A stretch of DNA of 64,000 bases from Anodontia alba (Eukaryota > Mollusca > Bivalvia > Lucinida > Lucinidae). Shown here piece by piece: positions 36,656 to 46,813 of this stretch. Made by a program: the position numbers and the translations under genes. Position 1 is the first letter of the stretch, and the number at the start of each line of letters is the position of its first letter. The notes beneath the pieces were generated by a model. It did not search any database. It saw nothing but the letters and a program-made list of their open reading frames with translations, and was not told the DNA's origin. The stretch is taken from assembly GCA_964016985.1 (NCBI GenBank), contig OZ024821.1, positions 14,495,211 to 14,559,210 of the forward strand, read 5' to 3'.

Positions 36656-36800
36656 TATTTTATTTTTGAGAGAAAATAAGGCTTGATATTTCATGTGAAC
36701 CATCTGCTTAGCAGATGATTCACATGAAATGCCAAGCCTTATTTTCTCCCAAAAATAATAATAATAAAAAAAAATTAGAAATCTTGTCTGCTACCATTTT
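36656..36800. repeat. foldback MITE half, with hairpin
   Basis: Hairpin AAGGCTTGATATTTCATGTG .. CACATGAAATGCCAAGCCTT around CATCTGCTTAGCAGATG. The outer TTGTCTGCTACCATTTTA pairs with the left half at about 33158-33205. Confidence 0.7.
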
Positions 36801-36894
36801 ACTGGGGGGGGGGTGCAAAATATTTCAGTTTATAGAGCTTCTCTCTGTCTTTTAGGTGTAGCCATTTATATGAAGATATTTCTCTGTATATATA

Positions 36895-37513
36895 CAGTCA
36901 AACTTCAATGGTTTGAACATCTTCGGGGACGTGTAAATTTTTTCTAGATATGGGTATTTCAAGGCACTGAGGGTTGATCATGGCGCCAGATCAGGATGCA
37001 AATGGGGATAATTTAGGGATGTCTCTTCAGTCTTCTATGAAATAATGATATTTGGAGTATACTCATTAGAATCGTCTCATTTATGCAATTCTAATGAGTA
37101 AACCCTACATTGCACATTTTCATGATAAAATAAGCAAATTTTCCCTATAATATTCCTAAATATTTGGACCCAGTTGTTCAAAGCATCGTTAGCTTAACAA
37201 GCTCGTTAAGGGTCATTTCGTTAAGTGTTTTAGCAGATTCAATATACAATATTCTGATATTTTTTGCTGAAAAAATGTGAGTAGCTTTTGCAATGCAAAA
37301 GCTACTCACATTTTTTCAGCAAAAAATTTCAGCATATTTGCGTATCACTCAGTATAAATTTTAACATATCGTTAACTAACGATGTCGTTAGCTTTGAACA
37401 ACTGGGCCTTGTTTTCTTGTGCTATCAGAAGAATTTCCTAGGGGCTCAAAGAACGAGTTAGACTCAGCCACAGTAATGAGCCGTCAGTGTTTGAGTCATT
37501 GAAGTTTTTACTG
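36895..37513. mobile_element. pogo/Tigger-like MITE
   Basis: The left end, TA then CAGTCAAACTTCAATGGTTT, is the inverse of the right end CATTGAAGTTTTTACTG. CAGT..AAC..TTCAA is typical of pogo/Tigger termini. It contains a GTACTCATTAGAA-like hairpin (37060-37105) and a GGGCCC MITE (37166-37409). No transposase is seen. Confidence 0.65.
37166..37409. repeat. GGGCCC foldback MITE, copy 5
   Basis: The left end has mutated to GGACCCAGTTGTTCAAAGC. The central hairpin (TTTTGCAATGCAAAA) is intact. Confidence 0.9.
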
Positions 37514-37514
37514 T

Positions 37515-37830
37515 CACCACAACCTCTTTATAACACTATTGTTGGGGTCCATAGCATAAACCCTGTCAGTTAAACAACAGTGTTATATCCAAAAGATGTA
37601 TAGATTATATTGAAAAATGATCATTTATGGTCATTTTTCAATATAATCTATACATTTTTGGGATCCATCTTTGAACCGTGTTATATCCAAAAGATGTATA
37701 GATTATATTGAAAAATGACCATTTATGGTCATTATTCAATATAATCTATACATTTTTGGGATCCATCTTTGAACCGTGTTATATCCAAAACCGTGTTATA
37801 ACAAACTGTATTATAAAGAGGTTGTAGTGT
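37515..37830. mobile_element. TIR element with a tandemly duplicated hairpin
   Basis: Ends CACCACAACCTCTTTATAAC and TTATAAAGAGGTTGTAGTG are inverted. Inside, a ~110 bp unit occurs twice: TATATCCAAAAGATGTATAG .. a hairpin around ATGACCATTTATGGTCAT .. GGGATCCATCTTTGAACCG. It abuts the Tigger-like element. A related, less regular copy is at about 40150-40470. Confidence 0.75.
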
Positions 37831-38165
37831 ATGTGGTGATTCACATTTTTACTGGAACAAATGCTGATTTTTAGGTCCCGGCCATTACAAACAAGATAAA
37901 CATAACAGCAGTTCTATGGGTAATTACACGGGTGTGGGTGAATAATAGTCATAGTTCTTAGCAGTAGTCCTTTAACTTTTCTTACATACTTGTCAAATTT
38001 TCTGCATTTTAGGCATCTGCCGGTTTCAGGTTGTCCTGCCCAATTTCATGCCAGTGCTAGCAAAATAGCCAGTTTATTATATTAAAAAAGAAAAAAAAAT
38101 GCCAAGCCTTTTGTATTTATAAAAACAGCCAATCAGTTGGGTTTTGTGTTTGCTTGTATTTGTGT

Positions 38166-38183
38166 TTTTCTGTGTGTGTCTGT

Positions 38184-38214
<31 letters not shown>

Positions 38215-38309
38215 GGTGGGAGGGAGATTGCTTGTTTTTGTGTGTGTGTGTGTGTGTGTTTGAGGGGTGGGGTGTTTGCTTGTATGTGTGTTTACTTGTT
38301 TTTGTGTTG

Positions 38310-38361
<52 letters not shown>
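38166..38361. repeat. (GT)n and poly(G) microsatellites
   Basis: GT runs at 38170-38197, 38240-38260 and 38311-38361, with a G run at about 38198-38216. Open frames here on either strand are artefacts. Confidence 0.95.
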
Positions 38362-38363
<2 letters not shown>

Positions 38364-39280
38364 AAAATAACATACCATAGAAGCCCTAAGTATCTAGGGA
38401 GACAAGTCTGAACAAGCATTGTAGACCAGATCAGATGCTGGTAGCTGATCTGGGTTTCTATTCCGCCTGCAGTTTTTTTTACACAGCAAGTTAGTCAAAT
38501 GGACTTGTAAAAAATTCTAGGACAAGTATGGTAAGGAGTTAAGGTGTGCAAATACTTAGGGTAAATATGGTACCTTAGTTATTATCTCCACATGTAGCTA
38601 TCAGTAATCCGAAACAAACACAAAAGGATGCATTGATAAAATCCCATTAGCAGAATTATTTTTCTTTTTCCCCCTTTTCTTTAAAAATTGATGAACATTT
38701 AGGAGAGGCATCTGTCCAAATAGTTTTACTTTCTTTCTGAAAAGGGAGTCTACTCTTAAAGGAAAGAATTTGCTTCCCATTGAGTGGGCTCATCAGAAAG
38801 GGTTCAATATGCAAGAATAGGAAGTTACAAAAAGTGCCCGAGTCTCTCTTGTAAAAGATGGTGGAAAATCTTCAAGTACAGTGCACCCTTGTTACAACGT
38901 CGAACGACAGCATTTCTTCCCAAAGATATTGCCATTAAAAGGTTGCTGCTCTCAAGAATCTTAATTGAGCCAAATGGATTGTAATGAAGGCTTCTTTAAT
39001 CATTTTCTCATAATACATGTTAGTATTTGTTAGAATTACTTCAGTGAGGTAATTCTAACGAATGTCCAAAACATGTTTCTTGAATCAGTTTACCTAACTA
39101 CAATTCTTTGGCAGGCTTAGTCCTCTTAAGCAGTTAACCTGTACTTGTGCACATTCTTTCCCCAGAAAACTTGCTGATAGAATAATGTCACATGTCCCAA
39201 AAAGTATGCCTCATGGCCTTGAATTCACTCCCTGTACAAATTCACCTTCACTGAGAAAACTTGGCAAGTATGATCATAAC

Positions 39281-39300
39281 AAAAAAAAAAAAAAAAAAAA
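39281..39300. repeat. poly(A) run
   Basis: Twenty-one or so A; no clear retroposon body lies upstream. 39085-39180 is a minus-strand SINE fragment. Confidence 0.8.
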
Positions 39301-39626
39301 TTATTTGAATTTTACTCTAGATGTTGTACAGCATATTTACCCTAAATATTCTGACAGACAGACATAAGCAAACAGAGTAGATTCAAATCAAACAGCTCCT
39401 AAAGAATTGTTTGCCTCACTTTTGAAAAAGTTTTTACTCTAATTGCTAACTGAAAAGAATTTGCTTCCCTTGACAAAGGGAATTGGTGTACAGGGAAGCA
39501 AACAGAAAATCACAAAAGTTGTCTCTCATGTGAAAAATGACAGAAAATCTATAAAAGTGTATCCGGTCCAATAATAGCTGAATGAAACAAACAGTATAGA
39601 CCCTGATCAGACACATCATTATACTG

Positions 39627-40040
39627 GGAAGTGTCCAGGTGACAGAGTGGTTAGCGCTTCTGACCAGATCACAACATTCCTAGTTTGGATCCCACTGAAG
39701 GGGGAATTCAGCTCATGGCTATAAGGCGTTTCATTGCACAGAGCCTTTCATTATCACCCTTCTGTTGTCTCGATACGACTTAACCCATTGTAGACTGAAT
39801 GAACTCACCCACACTATATACTGGAAGATTCTAATTTCAATTTTAGGTATGTCAGGCTATATGATTCAATTATTCTGAGAGAAAATGGTTGAGCTATTTG
39901 CAAACAGTGAAGACCCTGATCAGATGCCACATTCTGCGGCATCTGATCTGGGTCAGCACTGTTTGCCAATTACCAATTTAGGGGTTTCCCAACTACAGTG
40001 GGTTAAATAATTTGGAAAGGGACATAAAACACATCATCAT
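39627..40040 (+). mobile_element. SINE carrying an internal TTAA MITE, copy 2, with 13-bp duplication
   Basis: CATCATTATACTG occurs at 39614-39626 and 40041-40053, so the whole 414 bp unit inserted once. The head has a box-A-like TGACAGAGTGGTTAGC and a box-B-like AGTTTGGATCCC. The MITE (39780-40006) interrupts the SINE at the same place as in copy 1. The tail is (ATC)n. Confidence 0.88.
39780..40006. mobile_element. TTAA-flanked MITE (piggyBac-like), copy 3
   Basis: TTAA, CCCATTGTAGACTGAAT at the left; CTACAGTGGG, TTAA at the right. The inner foldback has CAAACAGTGAAGACCCTG and GGTCAGCACTGTTTG. Confidence 0.85.
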
Positions 40041-40556
40041 CATCATTATACTGCATCTGCAATAGGTCTACTACACTGTTTGCTCAGACCTGTCTGTCCC
40101 GATACTTGGAGTAAATATGGTATTTGGGATATCAAACAAACCTTGTTCATATAGCATATACTCCCCAATCTGTTAATAATACTGTTGCTGGGAGCAAAAG
40201 CAAAAAACAGGTATGCTAAACAACCGTGTTATGTTCAAACAAAGTATAGATTTTATAGAAAAATGACCATAAATAGTCATTTTCCTATGTACCTTAACCT
40301 ATATGTTTTTGTTTTTGGATTTTTGTTTGTTTGGTCATTTATAGAAAAATGACCGTTACTGAAATGAATGTTAATTTTTCTATATAATCTATACATTTTT
40401 GTTTGGACACTTTTGGGATCCAAGTTTAAACTGTCATATAAGGAGCCCTGTTATAAAGAGATTGCAATGTACCAGCATCCTAGATGCAGGTGAGCATGTG
40501 GTTAAAAGGCAGCATAGCTCTTGATAAGGTGCTTTTTTCAAGCAAAAAGTATCTAT

Positions 40557-40655
40557 ATTTTTCTTATTTCTCAATGAAAACATATGTTGTGGGTACTCAT
40601 CGAGGCACTTCTAATGAGTACCCACAACATATGTTTTCGTTGAGAAATAAGAAAA
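40557..40655. repeat. GTACTCATTAGAAG foldback
   Basis: Near-perfect long stem: TCTCAATGAAAACATATGTT against AACATATGTTTTCGTTGAGA, with GTGGGTACTCAT and ATGAGTACCCAC inside. Confidence 0.88.
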
Positions 40656-41054
40656 TTATTTACCTGATACCCACTCTTATCTAGACCTATGGGCAGAATT
40701 GTTGGACTGTGAAGTATAGGTCACCATGACCTTCAACTCTTGACAATGAAGTCAGTGTTATATGGCCATCCGATCTATGACTTTAAAACTGTGTTTAGAT
40801 GTTGTTTGCATAACAAAAATGCATTTGAACACTTTATGAAGGTGTCCTAGGTTTTGACCTTTAGCCCCACACCAGAGCATGAACCCTGGTATCTGTGGAA
40901 ACAAAGAAGACCCTCCGAGGCACCCATATTCCAACTGTGAATGCTTTGTGACAAGTGAATGCCAAAATGTAAACATTTGGAAAATTTGCATATAAAACAA
41001 TCTTGGTGTGATGTAAACATAAATGGGAATGTGGACAACTGAGGTGACTATTTG

Positions 41055-41235
41055 TGCGGTAGATTTAGCACTAACTTGTTCTAGAGGTTATGAGTTCAAC
41101 TCCCACTTCATTGAAAGTCTTTTTATGATCCACTGGTATACCATAGGACAGTGCCTTTCTTATTTGATCACTTCATTATTGTCCAAAAATGACCTCAATG
41201 TTATTTGTGGAACATAAAATCATCAGCACATAGTA
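41055..41235 (+). mobile_element. possible tRNA-derived SINE
   Basis: A box-B-like GAGTTCAACTCCC (41090-41102) follows GTGCGGTAGATTTAGCAC, which has tRNA 5' half character. A ~110 bp body ends AACATAAAATCATCAGCAC. No duplication was found. Confidence 0.5.
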
Positions 41236-41282
41236 TTTGCTATAAGTCTTTATTTTGTTGGTCCCTAACCATTTACTAACAT

Positions 41283-41428
41283 TTAATCCTTAAAGCACCA
41301 AGCAAAATTTGTAGCAGATGACAGATGATTCAATTGAAATATCAAGACTTCTTTTCTCTGAAAATAAAAAAAAAATATTTGAAAATGTTGTCTATTGCAG
41401 CTGTGAATGGTGCTTTAAGTGTTGATAG
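41283..41428. repeat. CAGCAGATGAC foldback MITE
   Basis: Left TTAATCCTTAAAGCACC; right GGTGCTTTAAGTGTTGA; inner TTGTAGCAGATGACA pairs with TTGTCTATTGCAGC. Confidence 0.7.
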
Positions 41429-41972
41429 TATATCTTAGTTTTTACCATAATGGTTTTTGAACTAACCATTAATTGAGCCGCCTTATGACCAAACCAACAA
41501 AATGGCATGTGCTCCGGGGGAAGACTCAGATCAGCCTGGGCATCTGCCCAGTCTGATCAGAGTCTTGTCTTAGCTGTCTGCATGAAGAAAGCTTGGGTCC
41601 TAAGTAATCCGTGAGTGCACAGCAAAGACTCTGATTGGACTGTGCATATGCCCAGGCTGATCTGAGTCTTTGCTGGGCGTACAGTCATTTTGTTGACTTT
41701 ATCACGAGGAAGGTCAATTATGCTATTGTTTTTTTTTTCAGTTTAGACTTTGTAAAAGGTCTAACTTTAGATCAGGAACTTTCTTCTGCCAAGAAGTATT
41801 GATGTTATTTTCTGAACTAAAACATATTATGTTGGGACTCTCATCAGAAGCACCTCCAAGAGGGCTCTCCTAAGAAACACCTCAACAAGGTGAGGTGCTT
41901 CTGAAGAGGACTCCCAACATGTTTTATCTGCATACCCTTCCTATTTAGAGTCATGTGAAAGGGTGATATACT

Positions 41973-42218
41973 GGGCCCAGTTGTTCAAAACTAATGATGT
42001 CGTTAGTTAAGTATTGTTAAAACTTTGATCATTAAATATGGCATATTTGCTAATATTTTTTGCTGAAAAAAATGTGAGTAGCTTTTGCATTTGCAAAAGC
42101 TACTCACATTTTTTTCAGCAAAAATACCTGTGAATGAGATATTGTACTTACTAGAATAGTCAGCATTTTGACCATTAATGAGCCCATTAAGCTAACGATG
42201 CTTTGAACAACTGGGCCC
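41973..42218. repeat. GGGCCC foldback MITE, copy 6
   Basis: Ends GGGCCCAGTTGTTCAAAAC and GCTTTGAACAACTGGGCCC. The hairpin is GTAGCTTTTGCATTTGCAAA. It is most like copy 3. Confidence 0.9.
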
Positions 42219-42529
42219 AGATTTTTAATTCCCCTGTAATTTTTACTAGCCACATGATACGACAGGTTTTATTGAGTTAATGGGTATTCTTTGTATTTTT
42301 TAGCCACAACATGAAAAGAAAGAACTTTCTGGCATGTGCCAAACGAAAACTAAAATCAGTGCATTCAGATCAGAATCTCTATTGTCTGCATAAAGAAACT
42401 TTCATAATGTGCCCAGTGAAGGTTCTGATCAGACTGTACATATGTGCAGGCTGATCTGAATCTTTGCTGAATTATTGATATTTCGGCTCATTTCATTATT
42501 TGGTGCAGACCTATCTGTTTTGATCTGAT

Positions 42530-42747
42530 TTAACCCTTGTCCTGCTGAACCTGGATATACCCTGCATTTGCAGACAGTATAGATCTGGATCAGTTGGCTT
42601 CTGAAGAAGCCAACTAACTGATCTGGATCTGCACTGTTTGTCATTCAGTATGTGAATTTATATCAACAGCCTGGATCTAGTAATCCGATCGGCTGAAAAT
42701 TGGAAGTAGGCGTGGCATCTTAATTTATTCAGCATGACAAGGGTTAA
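42530..42747. mobile_element. TTAA-flanked MITE, CCCTTG type, intact ends
   Basis: TTAA + CCCTTGTCCTGCTGAA at the left and TTCAGCATGACAAGGG + TTAA at the right: 16-bp TIRs with one mismatch. Core hairpin GTTGGCTTCTGAAGAAGCCAAC. The TTAA duplication and CCC start are the known signature of piggyBac-derived MITEs. Confidence 0.92.
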
Positions 42748-43275
42748 GTACAGATCATCCGAACTGCCTGTCATTTTTACCTTTTACATTTAATCTTTAC
42801 CACTCTGTAGGCTAATTTAGCAGACAACAAATTGATGATATTTTTCTTATTTTCCTAGAAAATAGGTATTGGCATTCCATGCAAATTGTGTCCATTGTCA
42901 AAATGTCATCTGCTGAAATTTTTACCCAGTATGCAGAGCATTAATATACATAAGAATACATCCACTGTACATTTTAGGCATGACATAATATCCTGCATTT
43001 CATGTGAAACAGCAAGTTGCTCACCTGTTTATACAGTAAATGTATGCTTATAAAGAAAATCAAAAGGTCAGAGGACAGGCGAGTTTGGTTAGTCTAAATA
43101 CATAAAATGTCATCACTTTGATCACCATATAGTTTTAGAGATAAAAGAATTGATTGTTTTAAAACCAAAATTTATATTGTAGCAGTCTTTAGATATGATG
43201 TGGTAGTCTTCAGAAAAAGTTTCACCAAGACACTTCTTACACATACTCACATGTTTCAGCAGGGAAATAATAACA

Positions 43276-43491
43276 ATTCTAATGCACTCGCGTATGTAAC
43301 GCGACGTCTGATTGGATAACGTCAAAAATTTGCGACGGTATATTCTGCGATATACTGTCGCAAATCCGACGTCATCACGTAACGTCGCATCTCATTGGCT
43401 GGCGTTTGGTTTTACTGCAGCTCACAGCACTTGCCGTTTTGTGCAAATAGTACATTTTTTCAATAGAAAAAAATGAATAAATGCATTAGAA
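43276..43491. repeat. TIR element with a GC-richer hairpin
   Basis: TTCTAATGCA at 43276 and TGCATTAGAA at about 43480 are inverted. Between them lies a palindrome TTTGCGACGGTATATTCTGC / GATATACTGTCGCAAA and two direct copies of a TAACG(C/T)CG..CTSATTGG motif. CpG-rich against an A/T-rich background. Confidence 0.7.
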
Positions 43492-43659
43492 TGGGGATAA
43501 CTGCATCAAATTTGTCATTTGGGGAGGTAAATCGGCGGTTTTACGGTCGCAAATTACGTTTTACGGCTCCGCTGACGCGTCGCCGTAAAACGAAATTTCC
43601 GACCGTAAAACCGCCGATTTACCTCCCCAAATGCCAAATTTGAATGCAGTTATCCCCTA
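43491..43659. repeat. CpG-rich palindromic element
   Basis: GGGGATAACTGCATCAAATT at the left is the inverse of AATTTGAATGCAGTTATCCC at the right. The inner arms GGTAAATCGGCGGTTTTACG and CGTAAAACCGCCGATTTACC are also inverted. The loop (about 43559-43585) holds CTCCGCTGACGCGTCGCCG. Confidence 0.85.
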
Positions 43660-43669
43660 AATATAAAGG

Positions 43670-43855
43670 CAGTTGACTCTGGTTACCTTGCACTCAAATG
43701 GATCAGAAGTTTTGCTTTGAAATAACAGTAGTTTGAGATAGCAGGAGTTGAAAATACAAGGAACATTTAGTGAACTAAACCAGTATTAGCCTTAATTTAG
43801 TTTGACTTAAGCAGTAGTTTGAATTTTCAGAATTTGAGAGAACCAGAATCAACTG
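43670..43855. mobile_element. pogo/Tigger-like MITE
   Basis: CAGTTGACTCTGGTT at the left is the inverse (one mismatch) of AACCAGAATCAACTG at the right, followed by TA. Confidence 0.75.
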
Positions 43856-44001
43856 TACTTTCAATATATAATAGAGTGGAGGAACTGAAAGTTTGCATAC
43901 TATCTGTTTTTTGGACACTGTAACAAGAAATTATTTTATCCTCATGCAGTTCTTGTGAGTTTTTCACTATAGCATAGCTCCAGATAGTTTATCCATGAAA
44001 A

Positions 44002-44172
44002 TGTGAGCCTTGGTGACTCAGTTTGATGCATGTTTGACTGGTGATGAGCAGGTTCCATCCCCGCAGGTCCACCAACATTCTTTAGTAGATTGATCATGAA
44101 ATATATTCTATGGCCATTCTTTCCCTTCTGCTGATTCAAGAAGTGCAGTTCTTTGTGTTCAGCCCTAACGTT
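44002..44172 (+). mobile_element. SINE with tRNA head, 3' truncated
   Basis: A fuller tRNA-like head (CTTGGTGACTCAGTTTGATG; box-B-like AGGTTCCATCCCC) is joined to the body ACATTCTTTAGTAGATTGATC .. CTGATTCAAGAAGTGCAG of the 12.2 kb family. The 3' half is missing. Confidence 0.8.
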
Positions 44173-44524
44173 TAGTTCCATTTCTGATTAAATGTATGAC
44201 CTACAGTCATCAAACTTGGTATAAATTCCTCACTAACAGGGACCTGGACTTTGTGATGTTATTTTATGACCCTGATCTATATTTCATCATTTAATGACTG
44301 TCACCCTAGCATTTAGGGCCAGTTCTGATTGACAACATGACCTACATTCATCAAATCCGGCATATGCTTCCTCTGTAACAGGGATTCTTACACTGTGGTA
44401 GTTATTGTTTTGTGACCATGGCGTGCTTGTCACAGTTCAATAACTGTCATTCTTTACATGAATTGTAACTTTTTTATAATACTGACAGGCTCTGGCAGTG
44501 ACATTGCCTTCTGCAGAATTCTTG

Positions 44525-44716
44525 TTAACCCTGAAAGTGCCAGTCACAACTGCAGCAGATGACATTTTGATTTTTTTTTACAAAGAAAATAAGTCTTTTC
44601 ATGTCATGAAATGTTGTCTTGACATCTCATGAAAAGTCAAGACTTATTTTCTCTGAAAAATAAAAAAAAAAATTGAATGTTGTCTGCTACATTTTTTTCT
44701 TAGAGCTTAAAGGATA
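44525..44716. repeat. foldback MITE 36 bp upstream of a splice acceptor
   Basis: TTAACCCTGAAAGTGCC at the left; decayed AGAGCTTAAAGGATAA at the right. Inner stem AAGTCTTTTCATGTCATGAA .. CATGAAAAGTCAAGACTT. The terminal exon of the plus-strand gene starts at 44753. Confidence 0.75.
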
Positions 44717-44752
44717 AATGCAGTATTGTTTTAATTTTCAATTTTATTGCAG

Positions 44753-46455
44753 TTAATGATGAGGAAGAGGATATTGGACCATATTTTAATGATACACAAA
44801 TCGATTATACCAGTTCCCTAGTTAGCAGCACTGGGATAGGTGTTACATTAGAGGATAAATCAACAAAGAGTGAAATGTTTACTGAGTCTGATGAAGAGAG
44901 CAAAACTTCAGTCAGATCACAAACTGAAAGCTCTTTGTCACCAGAAGCAGTTAAATGTGAAATGGATAAAGTGCTGAATATTTTTGATGATGAAGATGAT
45001 GAAGTGAACATTGTTAGTGACAATTCAGAATCTGATGAAGAGACAAAGATAAATTTAGATCTATGTAATTTTACAAAAGAGAACACATTAGATATTGATG
45101 AAAAGTGTGATGTAGAAAGTTGTTTAAAACCAGATCATGTAAAAGATGAACAGACTTTAAGTGAGTCAGAGGAGGATAGCCAATCAATTTTAAGTCCATT
45201 CAATGAAAGAAGGAAACTAGATATTAACAGAAGTGTAAGTAAATCAAAAGATGATGTATGTGAAATAGCAGCGGATGCAAACAATAAGTACGAGTCTGTT
45301 GTGAACTCCAGTCATGGAAAATCTGCAGATGAAGCACAAGAAAAAGCTGTAACAGAAGCTAATACATCTACAGATAAAGCAAAACAAAATTGTCTAATGG
45401 AAGCAAATACATCTGGGTTAAATATATGTAACCAGAAGGACACTGCAAAAGATATTTTTAAAACTTCAGATTTACCAGTAAACTTTAAACAAAGTTGTGA
45501 TAAATTAGAGAGTGAGGACTATGTTTCAGATAATGTTGATAATGACTTGGATGAAATAATGCAACAAGCAAGATATGATCATCAGAATTTAGATATTGAG
45601 TCGGATGTCAATTTGAAGGGCTTGGAAAATGTGACTAATGGTGGTGGTGCAATAACACATTTAGAAAAGTTTGAGACAACAGCAGACCAAATTAAAAGTC
45701 TAGAAAATTCTCAGACTGAAGAATTCTTGGAAAATACTCAAGGAACAGTTGATCAGTTAGATCAAGAAGTTATTTGTTTAGGAAAGAATAGTACCAATCT
45801 AACAAAACTGAACACATTTGAACCCATTACATGTACATCAACAGATTATATTGAAAACAGATCTGAGAACAAAACAGAATTAGAGGAGATACAGAATAAG
45901 ACAGATTTAGAAAGCAAGCATGTTGATAAGTTACCAACAATTTATTCTCAGACAGATAAGGATCAATTAGCTGAGAGTGATGATAGTGATATTGAAATTG
46001 TAGATGAATATAATGTAAATAAACCTTATTCAGAAAAAGATAGTCAGGATACTTACTCAAGCAAAAACCTTGACTATGAAGAGTATTATACTGAAGACAG
46101 CATAGATTTAGTTGAAGGAAGTGACTTTCCACAAAGTTCAATTTCTGCTCTAAGTGATGAAGATCGATTGCAGCCAAAGGAATATGAAAATGAAATAACA
46201 AGTACATTAGTGGACATTGTTGATATTAAAGTGCCTAGTTTAGTTAGCAAAGAAAATGCCAATTCTTCACATGTGAAATTAAGAAAACCAATAGAAGGAA
46301 AAAATCAGTTTTGTGCAGTTAGTTCCTTCAAAAAAGAAGAAAATCTTGACCTCATAGAAATGTATGCTGAGCCAGATTCAACACCATATATAGATGATAT
46401 GGTTGTATCATCTAGTGGACAAAATGAAGTTATTGTTTTATCTGATTCTGAATAG
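44753..46455 (+). CDS. terminal exon: long acidic Ser/Asp/Glu-rich protein tail
   Basis: Acceptor TTTTATTGCAG precedes 44753. The first two bases complete a Val codon with the last base of the 27355 exon, and the frame then stays open for 566 residues to TAG at 46453-46455. An in-frame ATG at 44875 is probably internal. The protein is rich in Asp, Glu, Ser, Lys and Asn, poor in aromatic residues, and has no recognised fold, membrane segment or signal. Two SUMO-interaction-like motifs stand out: DSDIEIVDEY (about 45982-46011) and EVIVLSDSE at the extreme C terminus (46426-46452). Acidic DDEDDEVNIV (about 44989-45018) is similar in type. This suggests a nuclear, possibly DNA-repair or chromatin, protein; the family is not identified. 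Confidence 0.88.
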
Positions 46456-46807
46456 GTGTTACAGGGATTTGTTTTCTTATTCAGTTCAGATATTTATTCT
46501 GTGTGTCCAGAGTTTTGGTAGTTTTGTTCCAAAACTGATTTTGTTATGGTAATTGTCCTAAAATTTCATACACTTTTCTGACAAGATGGCATGTGCAAAC
46601 ACTGCAGACTCAACTCCTGATAGTGCTGTCTGATCAGGTTCTACTCTGTTTGCCATTCCATCAAGTATTTTGCAAAACAAATGCATAAAAAAATATAAAA
46701 AGATAGGAAAAGTCACAAAATTTTAGGACTTCTGCAGTAATATTAATTTATTAAAATGTAGTTACGAAATTCAGTCAGAAATTCATGACAGCTTGAAGTT
46801 GAAAAAA

Positions 46808-46813
46808 AATAAA
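46808..46813 (+). terminator. candidate poly(A) signal AATAAA
   Basis: AATAAA about 350 bases after the stop at 46455, in an otherwise unremarkable 3' flank. It is the first canonical hexamer that I see downstream of the gene. Confidence 0.5.

Larger units (their letters stand above)
33219..36656 (+). mobile_element. family D element with three nested insertions
   Basis: The 5' end is AACTCACCAGGGCTGAAGGC after a T run. The 3' end is CACAGGTGAGCATTAAGGAC, hairpin ACCGCCATGGT, then CCCCG, followed by T. Core units contain TTTTGATCAGATC and AGACCATGAGGTGGTACAG. It contains a GGGCCC MITE (33495), a retroposon (34177) and a family C element (34570). The outer flanks are the two halves of a CAGCAGA foldback (left from about 33158, right to about 36800), so D jumped into that MITE. 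Confidence 0.7.

Noticed and set aside
38117..38419. Cys-Val and Thr-His repeat frames
   Set aside because: Translation of (GT)n and poly(G) runs.
45827..46207. 126-codon minus-strand frame
   Set aside because: Antisense shadow of the acidic terminal exon; also 44805-45086. No splice sites or sensible composition.
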